Assembly: GCA_046048295.1 (NCBI GenBank)
Contig: JBJOGJ010000093.1
Coordinates: 1 to 13,643, forward strand
Origin: CBDCWA01 sp046048295
Lineage (GTDB): Bacteria; Pseudomonadota; Alphaproteobacteria; Rhizobiales; Hyphomicrobiaceae
Length of the DNA: 13,643 bases
Reading direction: 5' to 3'
The position numbers and the translations under genes were made by a program. Below the pieces are notes generated by a model. That model did not search any database, was not told the DNA's origin, and was given only the letters and a program-made list of their open reading frames with translations. Positions 1-6,455 of the stretch are shown here, one piece after another (position 1 is the first letter of the stretch; every line of letters starts with the position of its first letter).

Positions 1-651
1 GACCTCGACGACACGCTCTATCCCGAACGGATGTTCGCAGTGTCCGGTTTCCGGGCCGCAGGCGACTGGGCGGAACGCGAATGGGGAATCGGCGGGCTCG
101 CCGAACGCATGACCGCGTATCTCGATGGCGGCAATTTCGGCAAGCTCTTCGAGATGGTCCTGAAGGATACGAAACCGGACTACACGGCGGAGGACGTGAA
201 GGCCCTGATCGACGTTTGGAAGGATCACAGGCCGGAAATCGCACTGCACGACGACGCGCTGCCGGTGCTCGAGCATTTCGGCCGACGTTCCCCGATGGGC
301 CTCATCACGGACGGGCAGCACGAGGTGCAGGCGCGCAAGGTCGCAGCACTCGACATCGCGCACCGGTTCCAGGAGATCGTGCTGACCAACAAGCTCGGCG
401 GGCGCGCGTATCACAAACCGCACCCGAAATCGTACGAGATCGTGCACGCCGCACTCGACAAGGGTGGCAGCCGGTTCGTCTATGTGGGCGACAATCCGGC
501 CAAGGACTTCGTGACGCCGAACCGGATGGGATGGCTGACGGTGCAGATCATCAGGCAGGACGGGCTGCACGACCGCGACAACGTCGCGGAAGGCGGCGCG
601 CCGCATCACAAGATCCATTCACTGGCAGAACTGCTGGAACTGTTGGATTAG
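1..651 (+). CDS. HAD-superfamily hydrolase, 5' end outside the window
   Basis: The frame is open from the first base and begins inside HAD motif I (D-L-D-D-T, codons 1-5, with the nucleophile and acid/base aspartates). The true start therefore lies just upstream, and the ATG at 31 is internal. Motif II is the threonine of G-L-I-T-D-G, motif III the lysine of Y-H-K-P-H-P, and motif IV the aspartates of Y-V-G-D-N-P-A-K-D-F. The helical stretch between motifs I and II is a C1-type cap. These are the marks of a cytosolic Mg2+-dependent phosphatase or phosphohydrolase using an aspartyl-phosphate intermediate. The substrate cannot be told from sequence. The gene ends at TAG 649-651 and is convergent with the response regulator across a repeat-rich spacer. 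The family call is firm; the exact function is open. Confidence 0.85.
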   Translation, partial: DLDDTLYPERMFAVSGFRAAGDWAEREWGIGGLAERMTAYLDGGNFGKLFEMVLKDTKPDYTAEDVKALIDVWKDHRPEIALHDDALPVLEHFGRRSPMGLITDGQHEVQARKVAALDIAHRFQEIVLTNKLGGRAYHKPHPKSYEIVHAALDKGGSRFVYVGDNPAKDFVTPNRMGWLTVQIIRQDGLHDRDNVAEGGAPHHKIHSLAELLELLD

Positions 652-858
652 CTGGGTTAGTTGGCTCACGGGCTATTCCGGCCTGCGGCCGGGCCCTCCG
701 CGGGGGCGGCGCAATGCGCCGGGCCGCAGTCGCGGCCTTGCGCCGGTTCCACCGGCGCCAAGAAAAACGCTCACGGGCTATTCCGGCCTGCGGTGCTTGT
801 TACCAACTCGGGCAAGCCAGAGCTTGGCTGGCGGCGCAAGGCGCCTGCGCCCTCACGA
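652..858. repeat. Convergent intergenic spacer with duplicated repeat module and hairpins
   Basis: No gene is seen here. A perfect 25-base direct repeat occurs at 664-688 and 769-793 (begins GCTCACGGGC, ends GGCCTGCGG). Each copy is followed by a near-identical inverted-repeat unit: GGCGCAATGCGCC at 708-720 and GGCGCAAGGCGCC at 833-845. Between them lies an 8-bp perfect hairpin (stem arms 740-747 and 751-758, loop TCC). CCTTGCGCC at 736-744 is an inverted copy of 833-841. No T-tract follows the hairpins in either direction, so a classical Rho-independent terminator is not supported, although the hairpins may protect the 3' ends of the two convergent mRNAs. The pattern resembles dispersed REP-like intergenic repeats; that reading is inference. 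Confidence 0.6.
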
Positions 859-1275
859 TCAAGCGGCGCGGATGCTCCAGAGGGCACCGTTGTGGCGGGC
901 GAGGTAGATCATGCGGTTCAGCCATTCGCCATCGATGCCATCCTTATCGAAGTAGAGGACGCCGGCGTTGCGAAGCAGGGGACCGGCGTTGGCGCGGTCG
1001 TGGCGGGCGGTGGCGACGCAAATCAAGTTGGCGTAACCGGCCTGGCGCAGGCGGACGACGCTTTCCGGCGCGCGCGTGACGGGGCCCAGGTAGTCGTCCA
1101 GGATGACCAGCACGGGTTGCAGATCCGACACCCGATCGACGGCCTCATCCAGCGAGCGCGCGCAGGCAACCCGGTCGGTCTCAACCGCGGTCTCGGCAAG
1201 CTCCTTCAACACGCTCAGGTCGAAGGCGTTGTCATCGACGACAAGGATGTTGCAGGGCTGCGGTTCAACTTGCAT
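859..1275 (-). CDS. Single-domain response regulator (CheY-like receiver)
   Basis: This 138-residue protein is almost entirely one receiver domain. It shows the beta1 acidic pair (I-L-V-V-D-D, residues 14-15), the beta3 phospho-acceptor (V-I-L-D-D-Y-L-G-P, most likely D60 with D61 beside it), the switch threonine at about T89 (C-V-A-T-A) and the beta5 lysine K111 (Y-F-D-K-D-G). There is no DNA-binding or enzymatic output domain, so it should act by protein contact or as a phosphate shuttle in a two-component pathway in the cytoplasm. No histidine kinase is adjacent, so its partner is unknown. The ATG start has no obvious Shine-Dalgarno sequence. It is transcribed leftward, convergent with the HAD gene and 97 bases downstream of the acetyltransferase gene. 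Confidence 0.85.
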   Translation of the reverse strand: MQVEPQPCNILVVDDNAFDLSVLKELAETAVETDRVACARSLDEAVDRVSDLQPVLVILDDYLGPVTRAPESVVRLRQAGYANLICVATARHDRANAGPLLRNAGVLYFDKDGIDGEWLNRMIYLARHNGALWSIRAA

Positions 1276-1372
1276 GCGGGGGTTGTATCACCGAGAGGTT
1301 AGCAATCGCGAAAACCCAGCTTCCGCGTTTTAGGAAATTTGAGACGTAACGCAAGCCGGTGCAGGGCGAGCC

Positions 1373-1789
1373 TCAAAGCTCCCAGTAGTACATCAGGATC
1401 GGCTCGGGCTCAGTGTACTTCGCATACAGCGCCTTGGCCGGCTCATTGTCATGTTCAGTGCCGAGCCACGCATCCTCGCACCCGAGTTCCGCGCCCCAGG
1501 CCGCCATCTCGTCCATCATGGCCCTGGCGATGCCCCGCCGTTGCAGGCCTGGCGTAACGCCCACCTCGTCGATGTAGAGCTCGGTCGGCTTGTCGGGGTG
1601 CAGGTGCAGCACCGCAGCGGTCTGGCCGACGATCATGCCGCCGTCGATTGCGACAACCATCAGGTGCGAGGGGGCGGCGAGATAGACGGCCAGGCGCTCG
1701 GCTACAATCGGCTCGTCGAAAACCTCCGGCGCGATATCGCAGAAGAGGCCGACATCGCCGGCGCCTACGCGCTTCAACTGCAAAGGCAT
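1373..1789 (-). CDS. GNAT-family N-acetyltransferase
   Basis: The 138-residue protein has the GNAT acetyl-CoA signature V-G-V-T-P-G-L-Q-R-R-G-I-A (residues 77-88), preceded by a beta4 strand (L-Y-I-D-E-V). It is followed by the late T-E-H-D-N-E-P-A-K-A-L-Y-A segment (residues 111-123) that packs around CoA. The layout resembles AAC(3)-I-like GNAT proteins, but that is not enough to claim aminoglycoside modification; the acceptor is unknown. The ATG at 1789 was chosen because GGAG lies five bases upstream on the minus strand (1795-1798). The frame stays open upstream to 2044, but that part overlaps the rpsI terminator and the rpsI 3' end and has a low-complexity translation. The gene lies 130 bases beyond the end of rpsI, behind a terminator, so it probably has its own promoter. 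Confidence 0.82.
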   Translation of the reverse strand: MPLQLKRVGAGDVGLFCDIAPEVFDEPIVAERLAVYLAAPSHLMVVAIDGGMIVGQTAAVLHLHPDKPTELYIDEVGVTPGLQRRGIARAMMDEMAAWGAELGCEDAWLGTEHDNEPAKALYAKYTEPEPILMYYWEL

Positions 1790-1854
1790 GGCGTCTCCAT
1801 TCGTCAGTGGCGGCGCAGCGTAGCAGACAGGACGCGCGTGACGAACCCGAGGCC

Positions 1855-1884
1855 GAAAGCACAAAGCCCGCCGGAGGGGCGGGC
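1855..1884 (-). terminator. Rho-independent terminator of the rplM-rpsI operon
   Basis: Read on the minus strand there is a perfect 7-bp GC stem (GCCCGCC / GGCGGGC, arms 1878-1884 and 1866-1872) with a 5-base loop, followed at once by the T-rich run TTTGTGCTTTC. It lies about 36 bases past the rpsI stop codon, the expected place for operon termination. Confidence 0.75.
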
Positions 1885-1919
1885 CTCGCGCGTGCAGGAT
1901 TGCGCAGTGTGCGCAGAAA

Positions 1920-2414
1920 TCAACGCTTCGAGAACTGGAAGCTGCGGCGGGCCTTGGCGCGGCCGTACTTCTTGCGCTCGACAACGCGGCTGTCGCGGGT
2001 GAGGAAGCCGCCGGCCTTGAGCACACCACGGAGCTCCGGCTCATAGTGCGTGAGAGCCTGCGAGATGCCGTGGCGCACGGCGCCGGCCTGTCCGGAAAGA
2101 CCGCCGCCCTTGACCGTCGCCATGATGTCGTACTGGTCCAGCCGGCCTGCCACCTGCAGCGGCTGCTTCAGGAGCATCTGGAGGACGGGGCGGGCGAAAT
2201 ACTGCTCGAAGTTCTTCTTATTGATCGTGATCTTGCCGTGGCCCGGCTTGATCCAGACGCGGGCGACGGCATCCTTGCGCTTGCCGGTCGCATAGGCGCG
2301 GCCATGGGCGTCGAGCTTCTGGACGTGGACGGGGGCCTCGCTGGCGCCCGAGCCGCCGGTTCCGGTGAGCTGGCCGAGCCCCTCGAGCGACTTGGTATCT
2401 GTGTCGATGGACAT
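1920..2414 (-). CDS. rpsI: 30S ribosomal protein S9
   Basis: The 164-residue product carries the S9 core. This includes Y-A-T-G-K-R-K-D-A-V-A-R-V (about residues 41-53), the G-G-G-L-S-G-Q-A-G-A-V-R-H-G-I segment (about 103-117) and the C-terminal K-K-Y-G-R-A-K-A-R-R-S-F-Q-F-S-K-R tail. In the 30S subunit the last residues of that tail contact P-site tRNA. An N-terminal extension of about 35 residues precedes the core, as is usual in alphaproteobacteria; E. coli S9 is 130 residues. The ATG is preceded by GAGGGA about ten bases upstream. It sits six bases downstream of rplM and is surely cotranscribed with it. A terminator follows. Confidence 0.97.
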   Translation of the reverse strand: MSIDTDTKSLEGLGQLTGTGGSGASEAPVHVQKLDAHGRAYATGKRKDAVARVWIKPGHGKITINKKNFEQYFARPVLQMLLKQPLQVAGRLDQYDIMATVKGGGLSGQAGAVRHGISQALTHYEPELRGVLKAGGFLTRDSRVVERKKYGRAKARRSFQFSKR

Positions 2415-2420
2415 TGTCGG

Positions 2421-2885
2421 TTAGTCCCTCTTTGCATTCTTCGGATTGAGCGCGGCGATGTCGAGTGCCTCGGGGTTCTGGGCAGCGTGGGGATGCTCCG
2501 CGCCCTTGTAGACCCTGAGATTGCGCATCAACTGGCGCTGCAGAGGACCGCGCTTCAACATGCGCTCGACGGCAAGCTCGACGACCCGCTCGGGCGACTT
2601 GCCCTCGAGGTACATCTTGGGCGTGCGCTCCTTGATGCCACCCGGGTAGCCGGTGTGGTAGTGATAGGTCTTGTCGTCGCGCTTCTTGCCGGTGAAGTAG
2701 ACCTTCTCGGCGTTGATCACGATGACATTGTCGCCCATGTCGACGTGGGGCGTGTAAGTCGGTTTGTGCTTGCCTTTCAGACGGGTGGCGATCAGGGCTG
2801 CGAGCCGGCCGACCACGAGGCCTTCGGCGTCAATCACAACCCATTTCTTCTCCACCTCGCCGGGCTTGGCGACGTAGGTCTTCAT
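2421..2885 (-). CDS. rplM: 50S ribosomal protein L13
   Basis: The 154-residue L13 starts M-K-T-Y and shows the family core W-V-V-I-D-A-E-G-L-V-V-G-R-L-A (about residues 15-29), G-D-N-V-I-V-I-N-A-E-K, G-Y-P-G-G-I-K-E-R, and V-E-R-M-L-K-R-G-P-L near the C-terminus. L13 is an early assembly protein of the 50S subunit. The frame is open to 2987, but the promoter lies inside that extension, so the ATG at 2885 is the real start; GGGA is found about eight bases upstream. It is the first gene of the rplM-rpsI operon. In E. coli L13 represses its own operon mRNA. The leader here is about 60 bases, and no matching structure was identified by eye. Confidence 0.97.
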   Translation of the reverse strand: MKTYVAKPGEVEKKWVVIDAEGLVVGRLAALIATRLKGKHKPTYTPHVDMGDNVIVINAEKVYFTGKKRDDKTYHYHTGYPGGIKERTPKMYLEGKSPERVVELAVERMLKRGPLQRQLMRNLRVYKGAEHPHAAQNPEALDIAALNPKNAKRD

Positions 2886-2952
2886 CTCTCGGTTCCCGAA
2901 GTAGCTGGCAGGACGGCCGCGCGTCAGCAGGTGTTGTCGCAGCGGATGGCGC

Positions 2953-2981
2953 GTGATATCGATGGTGCAAGAGAGTGTCAA
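2953..2981 (-). promoter_or_regulatory. Sigma70-type promoter of rplM-rpsI
   Basis: On the minus strand a perfect -35 TTGACA (2976-2981) and a -10 TATCAC (2953-2958, 4 of 6 consensus) are separated by exactly 17 bases. An A/T-rich block (about 2983-3012) lies directly upstream and could act as an UP element. The predicted transcription start is near 2946, giving a leader of about 60 bases before the L13 start. Confidence 0.75.
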
Positions 2982-3180
2982 CATCAAATTATTTTTCTAT
3001 ATATATCAGAAGCTTAGAATGCGGTATCTGAATACCTCACGCCCAGGATGCCACAGCTTCGCGAAATTTGAGCGACCCGAGCGCCGGGCCGCATTCATGT
3101 CGCATTCAGTCGCGAAAGCGCTTAGGAATAATCCGTAACAATCTCCGGCCCAGCGGGGCCATTTCGCAGGAGTGATGACA

Positions 3181-3714
3181 ATGAACGGCCTCAAGAAGCT
3201 TACTGCCGGCTTGCTGATGGCTCTCGCTTTGGTATTCGCAGCGCCGCTGCAGGGCGCCCTGGCCCAGGACGCCGAGGTTCCCGAATTCACACAGATGAAG
3301 CTCACGGACCAGCACCTCACATCGTTCATCGCCGCGCAGGGCGATCTTGCGGCAATCTCGAAACGGATCGAGGCGGCTGGCGACAAAGAAGATCCGAAGC
3401 TCGATGCCGACCTGGAGGCACTGGCCAAAAAGTATGGGTTCGCGAGCTTCGAGCAGCTCGAGGACGTGGCGTCGAACATCATGTTCGTCCTCGACGTGAC
3501 CGATCCGAAAACCGGCGAGTTCCGCGATCCGAAGGAAGACATCAAGGCCGAGATGGCGGAGATCGACGCGGACAAGTCGATCCCGGCCGACGAGAAGAAG
3601 AAGCGCAAGGAACAGCTTCAGGAAGACATGAAGGCGATCCCGAACTTGAAGTTCAAGGAGAACCTCGCTGTAGTGAACAAGCATCGCGAGGCACTCGAGA
3701 AGGCAATGCAGTAG
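3181..3714 (+). CDS. Exported hypothetical protein, helix-rich
   Basis: I do not recognise a family. The 177-residue product begins with a clear Sec signal peptide: positive K5-K6, a hydrophobic core at residues 9-23 and a likely A-L-A | Q cleavage after residue 28. The mature part is charged and helical by appearance, with an E/K/D-rich stretch near residues 115-150. No cysteine or lipobox is present, so a soluble periplasmic protein is expected. Three starts are possible (GTG 3172, ATG 3175, ATG 3181). ATG 3181 was chosen because GCAGGAG ends at 3172, with eight bases between GGAG and the ATG. The crotonase gene follows after 23 bases, probably in the same transcript. The 3018-3180 leader region shows no convincing promoter. 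Confidence 0.8.
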   Translation: MNGLKKLTAGLLMALALVFAAPLQGALAQDAEVPEFTQMKLTDQHLTSFIAAQGDLAAISKRIEAAGDKEDPKLDADLEALAKKYGFASFEQLEDVASNIMFVLDVTDPKTGEFRDPKEDIKAEMAEIDADKSIPADEKKKRKEQLQEDMKAIPNLKFKENLAVVNKHREALEKAMQ

Positions 3715-3737
3715 CCGGGAGGCTGCAAGGAGCGCAG

Positions 3738-4577
3738 ATGGCCGATAACGGCGCGCACAAGGGCAGCAAACCAGGAACCGGAGAGCGCGAGATGCTCGTC
3801 ACCTCGCGTCCCGTCGCCGGAGTTGCAGAGGTGACGCTCAACAGGCCGGCGACACGCAACAGCCTGTCGCTGGCGATGCTGGAGCGACTGGAAGGCGAAA
3901 TCTCGGCACTGGCTTCCGACGGCGGCTTCAAAGCCATCGTGCTGGCGGCAACCGGACCGGTGTTCTCCGCCGGACACGACCTCAAGGAGATCACCGGCCA
4001 TCGGAGCGACCCGGACGGCGGGCGCGCCTTCTTCGAACAGATCATGGCGCAGTGCTCGCGGACGATGGTGGCGGTCGTGAGATCGCCCAAGCCGGTCATC
4101 GCCGCGGTGGAGGGCACTGCAACGGCGGCCGGCTGCCAGCTTGTGGCGAGCGCGGACCTGGCCGTGGCCAGCAGCAATGCGAAGTTCTGCACGCCAGGTG
4201 TCAACATCGGCCTGTTCTGCTCGACGCCAATGGTTGCGCTGAGCCGGAACCTGCCGCGCAAGCGGGCGATGGAGATGCTGCTGCTCGGCGAGATGATCGA
4301 CGCGGAGACGGCCTGCGAACTCGGCCTCGTGAACCGCGTGGTGGAGGCAGGTGCAGCTCGCGAGGCAGCACTCGAGATCGCGTCGCGGATCGCCGCGAAG
4401 TCGAGCCGGACCGTGCGGACGGGCAAGGCCGCCTTCTACGCTCAAGCCGAGATGAGCCTCGATGAGGCCTATGCCTACACGTCGCGGGTGATGGTGGAAA
4501 ACCTGCTCGACGCGGATGCCGAGGAAGGCATCTGCGCGTTCATCGAGAAGCGCGTACCCTCCTGGCGCGAGGACTGA
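3738..4577 (+). CDS. Enoyl-CoA hydratase/isomerase-family protein (ECHDC3-like)
   Basis: The 279-residue protein has the crotonase fold. It shows the N-terminal L-N-R-P-A-T-R-N-S-L (about 34-43), the CoA/oxyanion-hole loop F-S-A-G-H-D-L (76-82), and the second oxyanion segment A-T-A-A-G-C-Q-L (128-135). The stretch G-L-F-C-S-T-P-M-V-A-L (158-168) is characteristic of the ECHDC3 subgroup. The two glutamates used by classical enoyl-CoA hydratases are absent: Q134 and G154 occupy their positions. The oxyanion hole should still bind an acyl-CoA thioester, but ordinary hydration is unlikely; the true reaction is unknown. AAGGAG lies five bases before the ATG. It forms a probable operon with the exported protein upstream and the CoA-binding protein 74 bases downstream. 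Confidence 0.88.
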   Translation: MADNGAHKGSKPGTGEREMLVTSRPVAGVAEVTLNRPATRNSLSLAMLERLEGEISALASDGGFKAIVLAATGPVFSAGHDLKEITGHRSDPDGGRAFFEQIMAQCSRTMVAVVRSPKPVIAAVEGTATAAGCQLVASADLAVASSNAKFCTPGVNIGLFCSTPMVALSRNLPRKRAMEMLLLGEMIDAETACELGLVNRVVEAGAAREAALEIASRIAAKSSRTVRTGKAAFYAQAEMSLDEAYAYTSRVMVENLLDADAEEGICAFIEKRVPSWRED

Positions 4578-4651
4578 CGGCGACGGCCGGCGTTGACAAG
4601 CGGCGAGGTGCCGGGTGAGAGATCGGCCACACGAAGGGGCGGGGCAGCGAC

Positions 4652-5179
4652 ATGAACCACGACAGCTACTCGGACGATACCATCGCGGACATCCTGCGCT
4701 CGGTCAGGACCATCGCAATGGTCGGGGCATCGGCCAATTCGAACCGGCCAAGCTACTTTGCGATGAAGTACCTGCTCGGGAAGGGCTACAAGGTCGTACC
4801 GGTCAATCCGGGGCTTGCCGGGCAGCAACTGCTTGGACAGGATGTCTACGGATCTCTTTCCGACGTGCCGGCGCCGGTCGACATGGTCGACATCTTCCGC
4901 AATTCAGAGGCGGCTCTCGGGATCACGCGGGAGGCAATCGCGCTCAAGGACAAGCTCGGCATCAGCGTCATCTGGATGCAACTCTCCGTACGCAACGACG
5001 AGGCGGCGCGGGAGGCGGAAGCGGCCGGGCTCAAGGTGGTGATGAACCGGTGCCCGAAGATCGAGTACGGACGGCTGTCGGGTGAAATCGGCTGGGCCGG
5101 AGTTAACACGGGACGGATCTCGAGTGTGAAGCCGAAGCTTTCGCCGCTCGGGGTGCAGAACCACACCATCGGCGATTGA
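4652..5179 (+). CDS. CoA-binding Rossmann-fold protein (CoA_binding_2 family)
   Basis: The 175-residue single-domain protein matches the YccU-like CoA-binding family. It has a Rossmann glycine motif (T-I-A-M-V-G-A-S-A-N-S-N-R-P-S, residues 20-34), the second strand K-V-V-P-V-N-P-G (47-54), V-D-M-V-D-I-F-R-N (77-85) and the late V-V-M-N-R-C-P-K motif. This fold is the CoA-binding half of acyl-CoA synthetases, here alone and without catalytic domains. The physiological role of the stand-alone form is poorly known. In many alphaproteobacteria it lies near enoyl-CoA hydratase genes, which agrees with its neighbour here. The start lies in a GC-rich context with only a weak GGGGC upstream. It converges on the small glycine-rich gene. 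Confidence 0.85.
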   Translation: MNHDSYSDDTIADILRSVRTIAMVGASANSNRPSYFAMKYLLGKGYKVVPVNPGLAGQQLLGQDVYGSLSDVPAPVDMVDIFRNSEAALGITREAIALKDKLGISVIWMQLSVRNDEAAREAEAAGLKVVMNRCPKIEYGRLSGEIGWAGVNTGRISSVKPKLSPLGVQNHTIGD

Positions 5180-5190
5180 TGGCAGCGATC

Positions 5191-5222
5191 GTGCGGGCAT
5201 GGCAGCGCGGCCGCGCCCGCAC
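5191..5222. terminator. GC hairpin between convergent genes, possible bidirectional terminator
   Basis: A perfect 8-bp inverted repeat, GTGCGGGC (5191-5198) and GCCCGCAC (5215-5222), encloses a 16-base loop that itself contains the palindrome GCGGCCGC. It lies between the stops of two convergent genes. No T-run follows on either strand, so intrinsic termination is uncertain; it may instead stabilise 3' ends. Confidence 0.4.
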
Positions 5223-5242
5223 AGCATTCGTTCCGAACAAGC

Positions 5243-5539
5243 CTATTTCGACATCGCAGACTTGATCAGGCCGATGACCGCCATCAGGACGCCGCCGCCG
5301 ACGCCGCCGGTCGCGAGGTTGGAGACAATCGAGCCGATATCAAGAGCGCCGGCGCCACCGCCGAGGCCTGCCGCGCCGAGGCCGAGAAGTGGCCCAATGA
5401 GCTGGCCGCCGAGGCCGCCGCCGAGAATGCCGGCAATCGAGTTGCCGACGGTGCCGAGCGATACGTTCTTGAGCAGTGCGCCGGCAATGTTGCCGCCGAC
5501 CGCACCACTGATGAGTTGTACGATGAGTTCGATTGGCAT
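5243..5539 (-). CDS. Small glycine-rich hydrophobic protein, unknown function
   Basis: The 98-residue product has long runs of G, A, L and I with few charges, for example G-A-V-G-G-N-I-A-G-A-L-L-K near residues 12-24 and glycine-rich G-G-G-L-G-G-Q-L-I-G-P near the middle. It begins M-P-I-E-L-I and ends M-S-K. Similar small proteins recur in Hyphomicrobiales as conserved hypotheticals (recollection, not a search). GxxxG-like spacing suggests membrane insertion or tight helix packing, but no function is established. The ATG at 5539 is preceded by a strong GGGGAG with six-base spacing. The in-frame ATG at 5554 would place that Shine-Dalgarno inside the coding region and is less likely. It is transcribed leftward, away from the phage-like cluster. 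Confidence 0.65.
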   Translation of the reverse strand: MPIELIVQLISGAVGGNIAGALLKNVSLGTVGNSIAGILGGGLGGQLIGPLLGLGAAGLGGGAGALDIGSIVSNLATGGVGGGVLMAVIGLIKSAMSK

Positions 5540-5751
5540 GGTTGGTCTCCCCATTTTGCCCCAGGTTGCCTGTTTTCAAGGCAATGGCAGTATTGGTGAG
5601 AATGCTGACAATGACCAGCGAAATACGGCGCATCCAAATTCACGGATTCTGAGATCGGCGCGCACTTATCCCCGCGGGCTGGAAATGCGCTAGAATTGAT
5701 CGAGGGCAACTCCATATCTCATTAAGTATATGATTTTATTATATTTTCTCG

Positions 5752-5780
5752 TTGACATCCGAACGATGATCGGGTATCAA
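5752..5780 (+). promoter_or_regulatory. Sigma70-type promoter for the head-tail cluster
   Basis: A perfect -35 TTGACA (5752-5757) and a -10 TATCAA (5775-5780, 4 of 6 consensus) are 17 bases apart, preceded by an A/T-rich block resembling an UP element. The predicted start is near 5787, giving a leader of about 75 bases before the small terminase ATG at 5862. Confidence 0.65.
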
Positions 5781-5815
5781 TGGGATATGATCGAATAATT
5801 CCCGATCAGATCATC
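5765..5815. promoter_or_regulatory. Interrupted palindrome over the -10 region, candidate operator
   Basis: The left arm GATGATCGGG (5765-5774) abuts the -10 element. On the right CCCGATCA (5801-5808) is the exact complement of TGATCGGG, and GATCATC (5809-5815) is the complement of GATGATC (5765-5771). Within the loop TATC (5775-5778) can pair with GATA. The symmetry spans the -10 and the predicted transcription start, where a bound regulator would block RNA polymerase. An RNA hairpin role is less likely because the left arm lies upstream of the predicted start. Confidence 0.45.
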
Positions 5816-5861
5816 TGCGCAGTTTTCCTGCGCGGAACAACAGCACCCCCGAAATCGACAT

Positions 5862-6455
5862 ATGAAACAATCTTGCGACGATGCCTCGAGCACGGCGGCG
5901 CGGCTGTATGCCGACTGCAACATAACCCTGAAGGAAATCGCGGACCGGGTCGGCGTTTCGGCGTCGACGGTCGGCAGGTGGGCCAAGGCCCGCAATTGGC
6001 GCCGGGGGAGGGCTGCGACGCGGAGCGAAGACGCCGGAGAGGCCGGGATGGCGTGCGCCACACCTGAAAGCAGCGAAGCAGCCGACGTAGAATCGCTCGT
6101 GGCTCGACTTTCCGTGGTGATCGAGTGGACCATTGCAAGCCTGGAGGAACAGATGCAGCGCGACGGCTCGCCCGATGCGGGCGAGCGCGAGAAGAATGCA
6201 CGCACGATCGCTACTCTCGTGCGCTGCCTCGACAAGATCAGTGAACTAAGCATGGAGCGCGACCGGCAAGGCCGCGGAGAAGATGGCGCCAGCACCAGCA
6301 AAGAGGAAGCGGAGCGGCTACGCCTTGCGCTTGCGGAACGCATTGTCGGACTCGGAGAAGAGCTTGCCGGCCGAGCGGGTTCTCGAGAAGCTCAAGGTGC
6401 TCAGCGACAGGCAAATCGCGAAAATCCTCTACGACTGGGAGATCTGGGCACGTGA
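5862..6455 (+). CDS. Small terminase subunit / helix-turn-helix protein (GTA g1 position)
   Basis: The 197-residue protein carries a helix-turn-helix at about residues 21-42 (I-T-L-K-E-I-A-D-R-V-G-V-S-A-S-T-V-G-R-W) followed by basic W-R-R-G-R. A helical middle section (about 75-130) suits oligomerisation, and a charged tail completes it. Position directly before the large terminase and DNA binding point to the small terminase that presents DNA to the packaging motor. RcGTA g1 has this role and lacks strong sequence specificity. No clear Shine-Dalgarno precedes the ATG. The last 173 bases overlap the large terminase ORF in another frame, an unusually long overlap. It is first in the cluster, behind the promoter. 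The small terminase call rests largely on context. Confidence 0.75.
   Translation: MKQSCDDASSTAARLYADCNITLKEIADRVGVSASTVGRWAKARNWRRGRAATRSEDAGEAGMACATPESSEAADVESLVARLSVVIEWTIASLEEQMQRDGSPDAGEREKNARTIATLVRCLDKISELSMERDRQGRGEDGASTSKEEAERLRLALAERIVGLGEELAGRAGSREAQGAQRQANRENPLRLGDLGT

Larger units (their letters stand above)
5540..5861. other. Divergent intergenic region before the head-tail cluster
   Basis: This 322-base gap separates the leftward glycine-rich gene from the rightward small terminase gene. The block 5705-5750 is strikingly A/T-rich for this genome. Just after it are a + strand promoter and an interrupted palindrome, listed separately. The part nearest the glycine-rich gene must hold that gene's promoter, but no convincing -35/-10 pair was found on the minus strand. 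Short ORFs crossing this region overlap the promoter and have shadow-like translations. Confidence 0.6.

Noticed and set aside
664..793. CRISPR array
   Set aside because: Only two copies of the 25-base repeat exist, the spacing is 80 bases, further repeats are absent and no cas genes are present.
1373..1789. Aminoglycoside resistance acetyltransferase
   Set aside because: The GNAT layout is similar to AAC(3)-I-type proteins, but the shared residues are those of the acetyl-CoA site common to the whole superfamily. There is no mobile element or resistance context.
1790..2044. Upstream extension of the acetyltransferase frame
   Set aside because: It would run through the rpsI terminator and the rpsI 3' end, and its translation is low-complexity S/A/R. 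The GGAG at 1795-1798 supports the start at 1789.
2046..3017. 323-codon open frame on the plus strand
   Set aside because: It is antisense to rpsI and rplM and crosses their promoter; both ribosomal genes are certain.
5540..5861. Phage attachment site or tRNA-linked integration point
   Set aside because: No tRNA cloverleaf, integrase gene or flanking direct repeat could be found; the A/T-rich block is better explained by the promoter.
5780..6067. 95-codon plus-strand ORF before the small terminase
   Set aside because: It begins inside the -10 region of the predicted promoter and overlaps the helix-turn-helix coding region in another frame. It has no Shine-Dalgarno and an R/G-rich shadow-like sequence.
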